Shown here: positions 40,311 to 50,352 of the stretch, one piece after another
Layout: the number at the start of each line of letters is the position of its first letter
Numbering within the stretch: the first letter of the stretch is position 1
NCBI GenBank assembly: GCA_003116975.1
Contig: BGKB01000123.1
Span: 186,001-250,000, forward strand
DNA: 64,000 bases
Origin: Aurantiochytrium sp. KH105
Taxonomy: Eukaryota; Sar; Bigyra; Thraustochytrida; Thraustochytriidae
Direction of reading: 5' to 3'
Notes under the pieces: generated by a model
Told to the model about the DNA's origin: nothing
Database searches by the model: none
Seen by the model: the letters and a program-made list of their open reading frames with translations, nothing else
Translations under genes and position numbers: made by a program

Positions 40311-42132
40311 GCCTTGCCACTGGTAATCACTGTCAGCACGGCTTTCATTCGCGGAGAGCCGGCACGCGGCCGACCACGCGCGGCCCCCTCACGTGTGTGC
40401 TCCATGGTGTCCTTACCTAAGGTTAGCTGCCGGTCCAAGTCATGCCTCGTCTGCGCACACGTCGCGGCCCCGATCGAGTAACACCTGGCCAGCAACACAG
40501 CAGGAGCAGTTGCAGCAAGCAAACCTCGCACCCATTTGCATGCTGATCGCGATCATCGTGACGAGACCACCATCATCTTCATCACCACCACCGTCATCAT
40601 CATCGACGGGACAAGACAAGCCAAGCCAAGACAAGACAAGACAACACAACCGTTGCCAGCTTCGTACCTCTCGTGACCGGCCACCCAGCGAGCGAGCTGT
40701 CTACGCTGGCGCACTCACTGCCTTGCACCACTTTGCACCGCGCCGGGCCGTGCCTCGTGCAGCAGCAGCTGCAGCTGCAGCTGCTGCAGCACGCAGGGCG
40801 AGGGCGCGGCGCGGCGAGCGGGGGAGGCGGCTCGAGATTGAGCGCGTGCACGCCGCGCTGGAGAAGCGCGCGTGTCCATCTCCCGGCCACGCGCGGACGC
40901 ACGGCCTACGTCCCACTGCGAGGCCGACTTCCCTCGTCCGTCAGAGAGGCGCCGTGTACGCCTTTCGGGGTCGGGCTCGAGCAGGCGGCCTTCCTCCCCG
41001 AGGGGGTGGTGTGCGAGTGTGCGCGCGTTCTTTGGGGGAGAGAACGCCGTTCTGGTAGTGGGTGTGCAAGTGGCCTCCAGAGAGGAGCAGCGGCCGTCGC
41101 CTCTGGGGTGTTCGAGCGCTGCGGAACTTGCCTTCCTCTAGGACCACTGCAGTTCCTGTGTTTGTCCGTAACCTGGACATTGTGCGTATGTCTAGTCGTG
41201 TAGATACAATTTTCAACGGCGTAAGTGGTTCCGTCTCTCGTTGCACCGGTGCCATGCGCGCCGCGGCAGCTTGGTGCGGGCGGCATGGCCCCGCATCAGA
41301 AGGACGGCAAGGCTCCTTTCGGAGCAGTGGCCACAGAGGAGAGCTGCGGGTGCGCGGCAGGGACCTTCTACCTCTTCCCCCCTTCTCACCCTCTCCATTC
41401 AGCCGCGGCGGAAGCACACTGGCCGCGCGCGGCGCAAGTGCGTTATGGCCGCGCTGCAAGTGGGCCAAAGGCGCGCGCAAGTGGCGCAGCCGCGCGCACA
41501 GACAGACACGCGCACACAGCGCGGGGGAAGGGGTTGTCTACACTACTTGCTAGCAGCAACAAGCGCTCGGCTCGGCGAGGCGCGCGGGCGGAGCAAGCGG
41601 GGCCGAGCCGCGGCAGAAGACCAAGGTACGCCACGCCACGCCACGCCACGCCACGCCAGCCGGGCGGCCTGGGCGAGCGAGCGCGAGCGGCGAGACGGGG
41701 CGCGCGGCGCGGGAGAAGCGCGCGAGCGGCGGGCGTGCCCGCGGCGGGATTGAAACGGCATCCCGCGCGGCGACATCGACGGCGACCCGTCCATCCATCC
41801 ATCCATCTTTCTGCATCCATCGTCCATTTCGCCAGCGCCGAGACCGCGCGCGGCGAGGCGACGCGCGGCGAGCGGACGCGCGGCGAGCGGACGCGCGGCG
41901 AGCGGACGCGCGGCGGGCAGACGCTGCGGAGCCGAGCCCCGGGCGCGTTCCGGCGCGCGAAGCAGGCGGCGAAAACCGGCTCGCGGGCGAGCGAGCTAGA
42001 CTCGAGCACGTGGCGGCGTGCACGCACGTGCAGCGGGCGAGCGAGCGAGCGAGCGAGCGAGCGAGCGAGGCAGACGCATAGGCGAGCGAGGAGATAGACC
42101 CGCTTCGCGACCGGGAGAGGGAGGAGGAGAAG
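40088..42132. other. 2-kb intergenic region with simple repeats
   Basis: No gene supported; the long frames are GC-driven. It contains (TTGC)14 at 40255-40310, AAGACAAGACAAG near 40620, alternating CAGCTG near 40765-40795, (CCACG)n near 41636-41658, (CCAT)n near 41792-41806, four to five copies of GGACGCGCGGCGAGC at ~41858-41915 and (GAGC)n at ~42036-42070. The 3' half is presumably the promoter of the WW-MyTH4-FERM gene. Confidence 0.65.
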
Positions 42133-44499
42133 ATGGCGACCAAAGCGCGACGCATCGGGGGAGACTGGGTCGAGAGCACCGACCCGCAGACCGGCAAGGT
42201 GTACTTTGCGAATCTCAAGACTCGCGAGACGTCATGGACCATGCCCGAAGAGGTGAAGCGGTTCCAGGAGGAGTCCGTCAAGAAGCAAAAGGCCGCCGCG
42301 GCAAGGGCCGCCGAGCAGGAAAAGGCCAAGTCCAGCGGGTCCTCCAAGAAACCCGAAAACGCATGGCTTGAACGCACCGACCCCAAGTCCGGACGCCCGT
42401 ACTACTACAACCCGTACCTGAAGCAGACGAGTTGGACCAAACCCGATGACGTCGCCGCCTCCGCCACGGGCGCTGGTGATGGCAAGGGAGCCTGGGTGGC
42501 GCGCATCGACCCGCGCACGAACCGCACCTACTACTATAATCAGGTCACGCGCATGACCTCGTGGGTGAACCCCGACGAGGAAGAGGCGGCCACGACGGGT
42601 CGAAGCTCGACTAGAACCTCGCTCTCCACCGGAGCCGCCGCATCGATGGTGAAGCGGATCTCGAAGCGACTCTCGGCGCAGCCCGATGCCGATGAAGAAC
42701 CTGCCTACCAAGCGGGCCCCGCCCCGCCCACGAACCGCACGAGCGCCCGAACGTCGGTGCGCATGGGTGAGATCGGTGCCCCCAAGGCCGGCAGCCGTCT
42801 GTCCATGGCCGATGTGGCGCGTCTCAAAGAGGCCGAGGCGGCCGCGGCTGGTGAGGGAACCTCCGTGGTCGGACTCCCCCAGGAAGAGGTCAAGTCCCCG
42901 CCTGTCATGGACCGCTTCGCCAAGCTCCGTGCTCTTCGCGAGCGCACCCAAAAGGACGATGAGCCGGACGAGGAAGAGGTCGCCACGAAGCAGATCGATC
43001 TCGAGGATCTGGCGGCCAACGCCATGGCCGAGGTCACCTACGACCTGAACATGAACAATTACGCCGAGCAGTACTTCAAGCTCACGCGCAAGGGCTTTGC
43101 CACGAAGAAGACGGTTCACGTCGCTGACCTGCTCACCTGGAAGGGCGAGAAGATCAAGAGCTCGCTGCATCCGCTTTCGGATCCGGCGCTCGTGCACGAC
43201 GCTGTCTTGGCCTTTTCCAACATTCTCTGCTACATGGGTGACAAGCCCTCGCGCGACCCTATGGATAATGCACTCAAGATCTTCAAGATTACAGTCGGCG
43301 CACCCGAGGAGCTCCTCGACGAAGTCTACTGCCAGCTGTACAAGCAGACGAACGCGAACCCTGACGCCACGAGCTGCCTGCGCGGCTGGGAACTCATGGC
43401 CATGTGCGCCGGTCTCTTCCCGCCCTCTTCCAAGCTCGAAAAGTACCTGCTCTCCTACATTCGCCAGACCACCGAGTCCCAGCCATACCCGGGCGTGGGC
43501 AAGCTTGCCGAGTACGCCTTGCTCCGCATCGTCAAGTCCCTCGACCTCGGTGCGCGTTCCGAGGCGCCCACCAAGATCGAGATTGCGGCCGTGCGTGAGA
43601 TTTCTCCAGTCAAGATTCGCGTCACCCTGCTGGACGGTCGCATTCTTGACATGGAGGCAGAGTCCTGGACCAGTGTCGCCGACATGAATCAGGCTGTCGG
43701 AAACCAGCTCAAGATCGAAGACGCGACGCCGTTTTCCCTCTTTGAGATTAACAGCAATGACGAGGAGCGCGCGCTCGACGATGAGGATCGCGTCCTCGAC
43801 GTCATTTCCTATTGGGAACGCGAGCGCGCGCGCCAGCGTCGCCATCCTCCCGAGTTTCAGTTTGTCTACAAGGTGCGCTTCTTCTTTGACATCAAGGAGG
43901 ACGACGAGTTCGCCGTCCAGGTGGCCTACCATCAGGCTGTGCACGATGTGACGGACTCTCGCTACCCGTGCTCCGAGGAGGATGCCTTTCGCCTTGCGGC
44001 TCTCATGGCGCAGGAGCGATTCGGCGACTTTATTGACGATGATTCCGATCACTTTGGCGATGAGCTCCAGGCGTTCTTGCCGGCCAAGTACTACCACGAG
44101 ACCATCGAGGTCAACCTCAAGGACGAGATTCGAAAGATTTGGGCTCTTCTTAAGGGATACGATTCGCAAGAGGCCATGTGCAACTACCTCGACTATGTTC
44201 GTTCGTGGAAGATGTACGGTTCGGCCTTTTACTTTGTCGAGCCTCAGCAGCGCGACTTTCCCCCCGATGCCGTTTTGGCTGTCAACGCCAAGGGCATTCT
44301 CCTCATTGACCCTGAGACGCGCGATATTATCTCGGACTGGCCTTACTCGGAGATTGTCACGTGGGGTCACTCGTCGATCACCTTTGTGCTCGTTGCAGGA
44401 AACCTCATCCGCTCACAAAAGTACTACTTTAAGTGCTCCGTCGGCAGCGAGATCAACACTCTCGTGCATGCCTACGTCAACCGTCTCGCCGACGAGTAA
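42133..44499 (+). CDS. WW-WW-WW-MyTH4-FERM protein lacking a motor domain
   Basis: The product is 788 residues, single exon. Three WW domains: Trp12/Trp35/Pro38, Trp78/Trp101/Pro104 and Trp121/Trp144/Pro147, each with an aromatic triplet (VYF, YYY, YYY). A Ser/Thr-rich linker (155-300) follows. MyTH4 lies at ~330-475 (HPLSDPALVHDAVLAFSNIL, LLDEVYCQLYKQTNANP, RGWELMAMCAGLFPPS). A FERM-like module lies at ~485-785 (IRVTLLDGRILDMEAES, then YKVRFFFDIKEDDEFAVQVA, YHETIEVNLKDEIRKIW). MyTH4-FERM tandems normally sit in myosin or kinesin tails and bind microtubules or membrane cargo. The complete ORF has no motor, so it may act as an adaptor using the WW domains to bind Pro-rich partners. Confidence 0.88.
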   Translation: MATKARRIGGDWVESTDPQTGKVYFANLKTRETSWTMPEEVKRFQEESVKKQKAAAARAAEQEKAKSSGSSKKPENAWLERTDPKSGRPYYYNPYLKQTSWTKPDDVAASATGAGDGKGAWVARIDPRTNRTYYYNQVTRMTSWVNPDEEEAATTGRSSTRTSLSTGAAASMVKRISKRLSAQPDADEEPAYQAGPAPPTNRTSARTSVRMGEIGAPKAGSRLSMADVARLKEAEAAAAGEGTSVVGLPQEEVKSPPVMDRFAKLRALRERTQKDDEPDEEEVATKQIDLEDLAANAMAEVTYDLNMNNYAEQYFKLTRKGFATKKTVHVADLLTWKGEKIKSSLHPLSDPALVHDAVLAFSNILCYMGDKPSRDPMDNALKIFKITVGAPEELLDEVYCQLYKQTNANPDATSCLRGWELMAMCAGLFPPSSKLEKYLLSYIRQTTESQPYPGVGKLAEYALLRIVKSLDLGARSEAPTKIEIAAVREISPVKIRVTLLDGRILDMEAESWTSVADMNQAVGNQLKIEDATPFSLFEINSNDEERALDDEDRVLDVISYWERERARQRRHPPEFQFVYKVRFFFDIKEDDEFAVQVAYHQAVHDVTDSRYPCSEEDAFRLAALMAQERFGDFIDDDSDHFGDELQAFLPAKYYHETIEVNLKDEIRKIWALLKGYDSQEAMCNYLDYVRSWKMYGSAFYFVEPQQRDFPPDAVLAVNAKGILLIDPETRDIISDWPYSEIVTWGHSSITFVLVAGNLIRSQKYYFKCSVGSEINTLVHAYVNRLADE

Positions 44500-45173
44500 G
44501 CGAGCCCTTTACTGACTGGTCTTCCTTTCGCGATGCCATGTTTCTTTGCCAATCCCAAACTCGTCTCCCCCCACCCTCTTTCTTTACTGTGTTACCAGGA
44601 ATGATAAAAGCGCGCCAATGTCGTTGCGTTTCGTCGCTCGTGATCAATTTTGTCATTCCTGTTTGGCGCTCTCTCATAGCGCGCTCCAAATCTTAATCAT
44701 TTTGTTGATTTTCAGTCTTGCATTTCCTGAAAGAGTCGATGACTTTACACGATGCGAATTAGCAACCAACGAAGTTGGGCTTCCGAACGAAGCGGGCAAG
44801 GCGGCACTGCTGTCTTGCACATGCAAGATACCACAAAGTTTGCCCCCACAAAAATAGTGATCCCACGGTGGTCTCAGCCTTTTCGAGACAAACAAGACAA
44901 GCATCCGCACTAGTGACAACAACCCTCTCTTGGTCTGCACACACGAGACGAAGACAGCCGCCAGTAGCTGCATGAGCGATAATGTTCCCAACGCCGTCGC
45001 AAGTGCACCTCCAAAGAAAAAAAAAAAAAAAGAGTTCAAAGAGCCAAGTCCGAAAGGAAGGACAGCTTGGCGCACGTTGCGGGGCCGAGCAAGCGAGCGA
45101 GCGACACGTGCAGGCGACGGCGCGCGCCGACGGTAGCGAAAGCGAAAGCGAAAGCGAAAGCGGAGGCAGCGCA
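44500..45173. other. Intergenic region before the SNARE gene
   Basis: No gene supported. It contains an A-rich run near 45009-45030 and (GCGAAA)4 at 45136-45159, the latter 14 bp upstream of the SNARE start codon. Confidence 0.6.
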
Positions 45174-45714
45174 ATGGCGACGAATCGGCGCGCCGAGCTC
45201 TTTGGGATGTCTGGGGCGTCCGCGCATGGCAGAAGGATGGGTGGAGGCTTTGCGAACGAGATGGACGAAGAGGAGGAGGACGGGCTCCTGGCGACCGCGG
45301 ACCAAGAGCGGCAGCAAGATGAGCTCCTCAACAACATCAGCAACAGTCTTGACACAATTAATCGCGGTGCTCTTTCTTTCAAAGAGGAGATTGAGCGCCA
45401 GAATGCGTACGTTGAACGGCGTTGGAGTCGATATTGACCCCTCGCGTTGCCCCCCCCCTCTTCACTTTGCGCTCTGCGCTTTAGGTTCGAGCTCTTTAAT
45501 CTTGTGTGCACTAACATTACCCTACCCATTCGCGCACAACAGGACGCTCGACGAAATTGGCAAGGACATGGACGGCACGCAAATCAATATGAAGGCAATA
45601 GAAGCCAAGACAAACGAGCTCGTCGAACGTGCCGGCGGACCCGGTTGGTTTTGCATCATTGTCGTGCTTTCGGCCATTGCCATGACACTCTTTATGCTCA
45701 TCATTTACACCTAG
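45174..45714 (+). CDS. Short tail-anchored SNARE (Qc-like), two exons
   Basis: Predicted membrane-fusion SNARE. Exons 45174-45406 and 45543-45714; the intron of 136 nt runs from GC|GTACGT to CAACAG|GAC, phase 2. The product is 134 residues. Residues 44-108 form a heptad-patterned SNARE helix (ELLNNISNSLDTINRGALSF, then LDEIGKDMDG). Gln76 in ERQN is the best zero-layer candidate, aligning with the EQN of syntaxin-8-type Qc SNAREs. Residues 112-132 are the C-terminal membrane anchor, with only two residues behind it. There is no Habc domain; the N-terminus is short and acidic (MDEEEEDG). BET1-like is the alternative; I cannot place it more finely. Confidence 0.8.
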
Positions 45715-46216
45715 ACAGCCCCTGCATCTGTGAGGGGCATTGCATTTCTGGGTGTGTGTGCACAGGCCGTACCGCTCGACCTTTGGAAGGGCGAGCCGAA
45801 CGCGCCTCGTTTGCGCATCACAGTGCGAGTCAAATGTCCATGCATCAAATTTTGTTCATCCTTGTACTACTTTTAGAAAAAAAAATGCCTGGACATGGCC
45901 CTGAGTTCAAGTTTTTGGCTGTTTCTGGATGGGCAACGATTCATCACCATCAACTTTTCATGCAAGTTGACCCTGCGCACGTCGTGGAACTTGGCTTTGA
46001 CTCCAAAGTCTTTTTTGCTTTGCAGCTCCCAGGGTTCTTGGAGTCAAATGTCTGTCGATCATATCTTGTTCATTTTCTTTTTCTTTTTTCTACACACTAT
46101 TCTACGCCAGGGCCACACGTCGTTTTTCTTGTTGTTCGTTGCTTACCGACAGACAGACAGACAGACAGACGACTGGAAAAAAAGCAAACGAGGATCCTTT
46201 CTGACGCACACTGACT
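45715..46216. other. Convergent intergenic region, SNARE / FGGY kinase
   Basis: No gene supported. An imperfect direct repeat (GAGTCAAATGTC ... ATCAAATTTTGTTCAT near 45828 and GAGTCAAATGTC ... ATATCTTGTTCAT near 46040) and a (GACA)n tract at ~46148-46170 are present. Confidence 0.6.
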
Positions 46217-47809
46217 TTAGTTGGGAAACAGAGACGCGTAGAGGGTCCGATGGCGTGGGACAATCTCATCCGTATACAGCGCATGGCGAGAGGCTGCTGG
46301 GGACCGCGCAATTGCCAGGCCAGCCTCAGCCTTTGCCGCTACTTTTGCAAGAAAACCTTGCGAGTCGTTTGCTTCGCCGTTCCCCTCTACGCTTGATTGC
46401 GAAGAAGAGGTTTCGAGAGCCAACATTGCAACCCCACGCGAAGTGGCCTCCTCACGAGCCCATCGCGAGGATAAAAGATCCTTGCCTGTAACGTCAGCAA
46501 TGAGACGCTGCAAAAGAGGGGATTTGGCGAGCGCAGTACCTGATGCCACGAGACGCGGACGACCGGGCGACGCCGCCTCGGCGATGGCAGCGATGAGTTC
46601 TCCGATACGTATGGCCAATGATTCCATGACAGCGTGAAGAATCTCGTGAGGCTGCGTAGATTGGGAAATACCAGAGATTGTCATTGTCGCCTTGTCATTC
46701 CAGCCCATGGACCGTTCCCCACGAAGAAAGGGAAGCACGATGAGACCATGGGAACCTGGCGCGCAAGCCTCGGCGCGCGCGTCTGCGTCCGCAGGGAGCT
46801 TGATCATATCCTCAACCCACCTATAGAGCGATCCGCCGTCCGTCAGAGCGCCACCGAGTAAGACACGCTCGCCGTCAGCACAATAACACCAAAGCCCGCG
46901 CGGCGGGAAGTCAGATGCCCCAAGAGGCACCTGCGAACGGTTCAGGAGAATGCGGGCCGCTGCGCTTGTACCGACCGTGACGGCCATGGAACGCGCGTCA
47001 ACGCACATGGAGCCAACGTTGGCAGCAAGACCGTCGGCGATGCCAAGATGAAATCGTGCATTGCGCATTTGTGGCCAGAGGTCTGCCTTGGCTTTTAGAT
47101 CAGCCACCATGGCAATATCAGTCTTTATTTCCGGTAAGGCTGCAGCAGCACGCGGAGGAAGCATGGCTCGAGCTGCTTCGTCCCAGTCTAGCGAGGCAAG
47201 ATTGATGAGGCCAGTCCATGAGGCCTCCGAGGGGCTCACAGCGGCAAGCTGCGAGGCGGTTGTCCATCTTCGTAGCAACAGGGTTGGGAGGCTGACAAAG
47301 ACGTCAACATTATCAAGTGCATTCTCTTCGTCCAAGGCACGCATCTGGCACGCCGCATAGGATGTGTGGGACATTGTGGTACCAGTTCTGCTTCGTATGG
47401 ACTGGAGACGCCCAGCGTCGACAAGCTCGTTGTGAAGCATCTCGCTCGCTTTTATGATGGATGGCGAAGATCCAGCATAGGTCAAGAGAGGCGTGCACGG
47501 ATCGCCAACTTTGTTAAGACCCACGAGGTTCATTGCAAAGCAGCTCAGGGCAACATCGTCGATGCTCTTGTTCGGGCCTAGGGCTTGGCAGCAGGCTGCG
47601 ACGGCGGCCTCGATCTCCTGCACGAGCTCATTGGCTCCTGTATCTTCGCGCAGTTGAAAGGCGCGCTGCTGCGCACTTTCCGGCACGAGCTCTGGCAAAA
47701 AGTTCTCGTCGTTGGCCACGTACACGGCGGCACGCACAGAAGAGCTGCCGATATCCACCGCGAGGACCGCGCTGCAGGAGGAGGCGCTGTCGGCCGCGTT
47801 CGAGGTCAT
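46217..47809 (-). CDS. FGGY-family carbohydrate kinase
   Basis: ATP-dependent sugar or polyol kinase of the ASKHA fold. The product is 530 residues from the ATG at 47809. The frame extends to 47959, but the extra 50 residues include a Cys-run translated from a GCA repeat and are unlikely to be coding. The phosphate-1 motif LAVDIGSSSVRAAVY sits near the N terminus and FHLGIADGLAANVGSM mid-protein. The C-terminal half has the ATP-binding VTVGTSAAARILL, LLGGALTDGGSLYRWVED and LVASGTALAKSPLLQRLIAD, in the order typical of gluconokinase and xylulokinase relatives. The substrate cannot be decided from sequence inspection; gluconate-type is my first guess. Confidence 0.85.
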   Translation of the reverse strand: MTSNAADSASSCSAVLAVDIGSSSVRAAVYVANDENFLPELVPESAQQRAFQLREDTGANELVQEIEAAVAACCQALGPNKSIDDVALSCFAMNLVGLNKVGDPCTPLLTYAGSSPSIIKASEMLHNELVDAGRLQSIRSRTGTTMSHTSYAACQMRALDEENALDNVDVFVSLPTLLLRRWTTASQLAAVSPSEASWTGLINLASLDWDEAARAMLPPRAAAALPEIKTDIAMVADLKAKADLWPQMRNARFHLGIADGLAANVGSMCVDARSMAVTVGTSAAARILLNRSQVPLGASDFPPRGLWCYCADGERVLLGGALTDGGSLYRWVEDMIKLPADADARAEACAPGSHGLIVLPFLRGERSMGWNDKATMTISGISQSTQPHEILHAVMESLAIRIGELIAAIAEAASPGRPRLVASGTALAKSPLLQRLIADVTGKDLLSSRWAREEATSRGVAMLALETSSSQSSVEGNGEANDSQGFLAKVAAKAEAGLAIARSPAASRHALYTDEIVPRHRTLYASLFPN

Positions 47810-49812
47810 CGTACTCTGCTCTGCTCTGTGTCGGTCGACCGATAGGTCGGATATCAGCCGGACGAACGGCAGCAGCAGCCCGCCGGAGCAGCAATAGCAG
47901 CAGCAGCAGCAGGAGCGGGCGTCGGCCTTCGTGGCGCTCGCGCTCCGTTCGAGCGCCACGGTCGGTCAGCTTGGGACGCGAGACTAAGGTGCTCGGTCAG
48001 CGGCGGGCGTGCGGCCCAAGTTTCTTCTACGGTCTTCTAGCTTTGGAGCTCTCTTTTCTCGTCGAACCCGTCTGCTGGCTGGACAGCATTGCTTGAGAAA
48101 GGCGACACGTGCGTGCAAGACGGTCACGAGGCCTTGAGCGTCTCGCCGTTCCCGGCCACCATCCTATCGTCACCAGCCTGAACAGCAGCGGCAGCGAGAG
48201 CAAGGTCCAGAACACGAGGCGAGTCGAGGCGCCGAAAGGAGGCATGGACGATTGCCTCGCCTCCTGCCAAAACCTGAGGTGAGGAGGCCTCGCCACAAAA
48301 GCCGCACCGCACTGCTTCGTCAGGCGCGCCGAGACTGCGTCTTCGAGCCAGCCATTGGCCAAGAGGAGACTCGTTTTCTCGACGGCACGCGTCCCGCCCC
48401 GTCCCTGACTCGCAGTCGCAGCCGATGCGACCGCGACGCGAGGTCTGCGGCCATGGCGGCAGCGGCTGGCATTGATTGCATCATGGTCGGGTGGCTCGCG
48501 CGTCAGCCGCGACCTGGCCGGGCGGCGCGCACTCTGCGTCGCCCACCTAACAACAGCCCAACCGCGGCGGCGCCAAGTGGAGCAACCGCCGCGCGCAAGT
48601 GCGGAATGCGCGGATAGGCCAGTGGCAGGCACAGGAGGTAGCACGCGACAGCGGCGCGTGGCGCCACATCGCCGACTTGCGCCGCCGCATAGCCGACTTG
48701 CACCGCCGCATAGCCGACTTGCGCCGCCGCATAGCCGACTTGCCCGCAACCGAGTGGCAGGCAGCCGGGCGAGCCTGCCGGCGCAGAGTCCAAGTCCAAC
48801 CATACGTGGCGGCAAGTGCGCGTGGGGGCGCGGCAAGTGGAAGGCTGGGCCGCGGCAAGTCGGAGACGGCCTCCGCAAGTGAGAATAAACAGCCGGCAAG
48901 CCAAGCAAGCAAGCGAGAAAGAAAGAAAGCAGGAAAGAAGGAAAGCAAGCAAGCAAGCAAGCAAGCGAGCAAGCAGAGCGGCAACCGAGGCGGCGAGAGA
49001 GGCAGCGGCATCGGTGCGGCTTGCGCAGGGCGTGCTGGCGCGCGCAGGAGGCGGGGTCGCGCCGGCGCAGGTGATGGTGAAGCCCGCCCCGGCGACTTGC
49101 AACGAGAGCCGCGGAGGGTGGAGCGCAGGGATTCGCAGGCGCAGCAGCGGCGAGGTCGAGGCCGAGGCCGCCTTCGCGCGCGGACGCACGACGGCCGTGC
49201 ATGCCAGCAGCGGCGCCTGCGCCTGCGCCGTGAGCGAGCGCGTCGGCGTCGCGGAGGTCGAGCCGCCGTAGCCCGCCGGGCGCGCGCACAGGCAGGCAGG
49301 CAGGCAGGCAGGCAGGCGGCGAGCGTAGAGCGCGCGAGCGCAGAGCCAGAGGCTGGTTTTGAAAAAGCTGGTTTTTTGAAAACACTGGAGCGCAAGGCGG
49401 CGACCGACCGACCGACCGACCGACCGCCCCGACCCGGCGAGGACCGCGGCGCGAACGGCGGCGCGCAGGACCGCGCACGCGCGGAGAGCGGCGCGCGGAG
49501 AGCGGGCGAGAGCGGCGCGCGGGTGCAGGGCCGAGGGGCAAAGACGGACCGCGCGCGAGCCGCGCCGAGAGCAGGAGGAGCCGGCGTTGAGCCGTTCCCG
49601 CGGGCGCAGCCGCGGGAGAGCGAGCGAGCAAGCGCACGCGTGACGACCGACCGGCAGAGCAGCGCGAGCAGCACAGGCAGAACCGGCGGGCGGAGCCAGC
49701 CAGAGCGGGCAGCCGGGGACGTCTGCGCGTCCCAGCGGCAGGCACCATCATCGCGCCGCCGCCGCCGCGCTCCTCGTCCCTCGAGCCGGGGAAGGGGGCG
49801 CAAGGCAAGAAA
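47810..49812. other. 2-kb divergent promoter region, FGGY kinase / PRL phosphatase
   Basis: No gene supported; open frames on both strands are low-complexity. It holds (GCA)n near 47895-47910, a 21-bp tandem repeat at 48671-48749 (core GCCGACTTGC), many scattered GGCAAGT/GCAAGTG words at 48540-48885, an AAGC/GAAA tract at 48897-48975, (GGCA)n at 49291-49317 and (CGAC)6 at 49401-49426. Confidence 0.65.
48671..48749. repeat. 21-bp tandem repeat, 3.5 copies
   Basis: Units at 48671-48691, 48692-48712 and 48713-48733 plus a partial copy. Each begins GCCGACTTGC and ends CCGCCGCATA; the middle copy differs by one base. The core CCGACTTGC is the complement of GCAAGTCGG, which recurs ~120 bp downstream. 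Confidence 0.95.
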
Positions 49813-50352
49813 ATGCTGTCGGGCTCGTCGCAAAACGTGGTGGGGAACCGCGTGTCGGTGATCGATAAGGAACCCCTGCGCATCGTCATCACCGACTCGC
49901 CCACGAACGCCAACATGGAAAGCCACATTACTGACTTGCTCGCGCGCAAGGTTAAGCATGTCGCACGCGCATCGGAGCCCACCTACGAGACCCAGACCCT
50001 CGAGCGCATGGGCATCCGCGTGCACGACCTGCAGTTCGACGACGGTGCGCCGCCCCCTGAGGCAGTGCGCAACGCCTGGCTCGACCTCGTGGAGCGCTGC
50101 TTTATCAAAGGCGAGCTGGCCAGCGATGAGCGCATTTCCGTGCACTGTATCGCCGGACTCGGCCGCGCGCCGCTCCTCGTAGCGATTGCGCTCATTGAAT
50201 ACTGTAATATGGACGCGATTGAGGCCATTGAGTTTGTGCGCAATCAGCGCCACCGCAGGGCTATCAATCGCCGCCAAGTCACCTATTTGGAGGAATACAA
50301 GCCGACCCGTCGTCGCCAGGATGGCGGCTGCGCGCCCTGCACCATCATGTGA
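49813..50352 (+). CDS. PTP4A: PRL-type (PTP4A) prenylated protein tyrosine phosphatase
   Basis: Dual-specificity-fold phosphatase of the PRL family, membrane-associated through prenylation. The product is 179 residues, slightly longer than animal PRLs (~170). The P-loop HCIAGLGRAP (111-120) carries Cys112 and Arg118 and the PRL-specific Ala after Arg. QFDDG (74-78) supplies the general acid. The C terminus has a basic patch (RRR, 166-168) and CAAX box CTIM (176-179), whose Met end predicts farnesylation. Single exon. Confidence 0.93.
   Translation: MLSGSSQNVVGNRVSVIDKEPLRIVITDSPTNANMESHITDLLARKVKHVARASEPTYETQTLERMGIRVHDLQFDDGAPPPEAVRNAWLDLVERCFIKGELASDERISVHCIAGLGRAPLLVAIALIEYCNMDAIEAIEFVRNQRHRRAINRRQVTYLEEYKPTRRRQDGGCAPCTIM

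Noticed and set aside
31705-40531. KQASKQASKQ-type frames at 31705-31974, 40244-40531 and near 48900
   Set aside because: Translations of TTGC/AAGC tetranucleotide repeats.
40393-42097. Several 120-290-codon frames before the MyTH4-FERM gene
   Set aside because: Built from simple repeats and GC-rich promoter DNA; no motif or conserved start.
42232-44370. 712-codon minus-strand frame opposite the WW-MyTH4-FERM gene
   Set aside because: Val/Leu/Gly/Arg-rich shadow frame; the sense frame has three WW domains and MyTH4.
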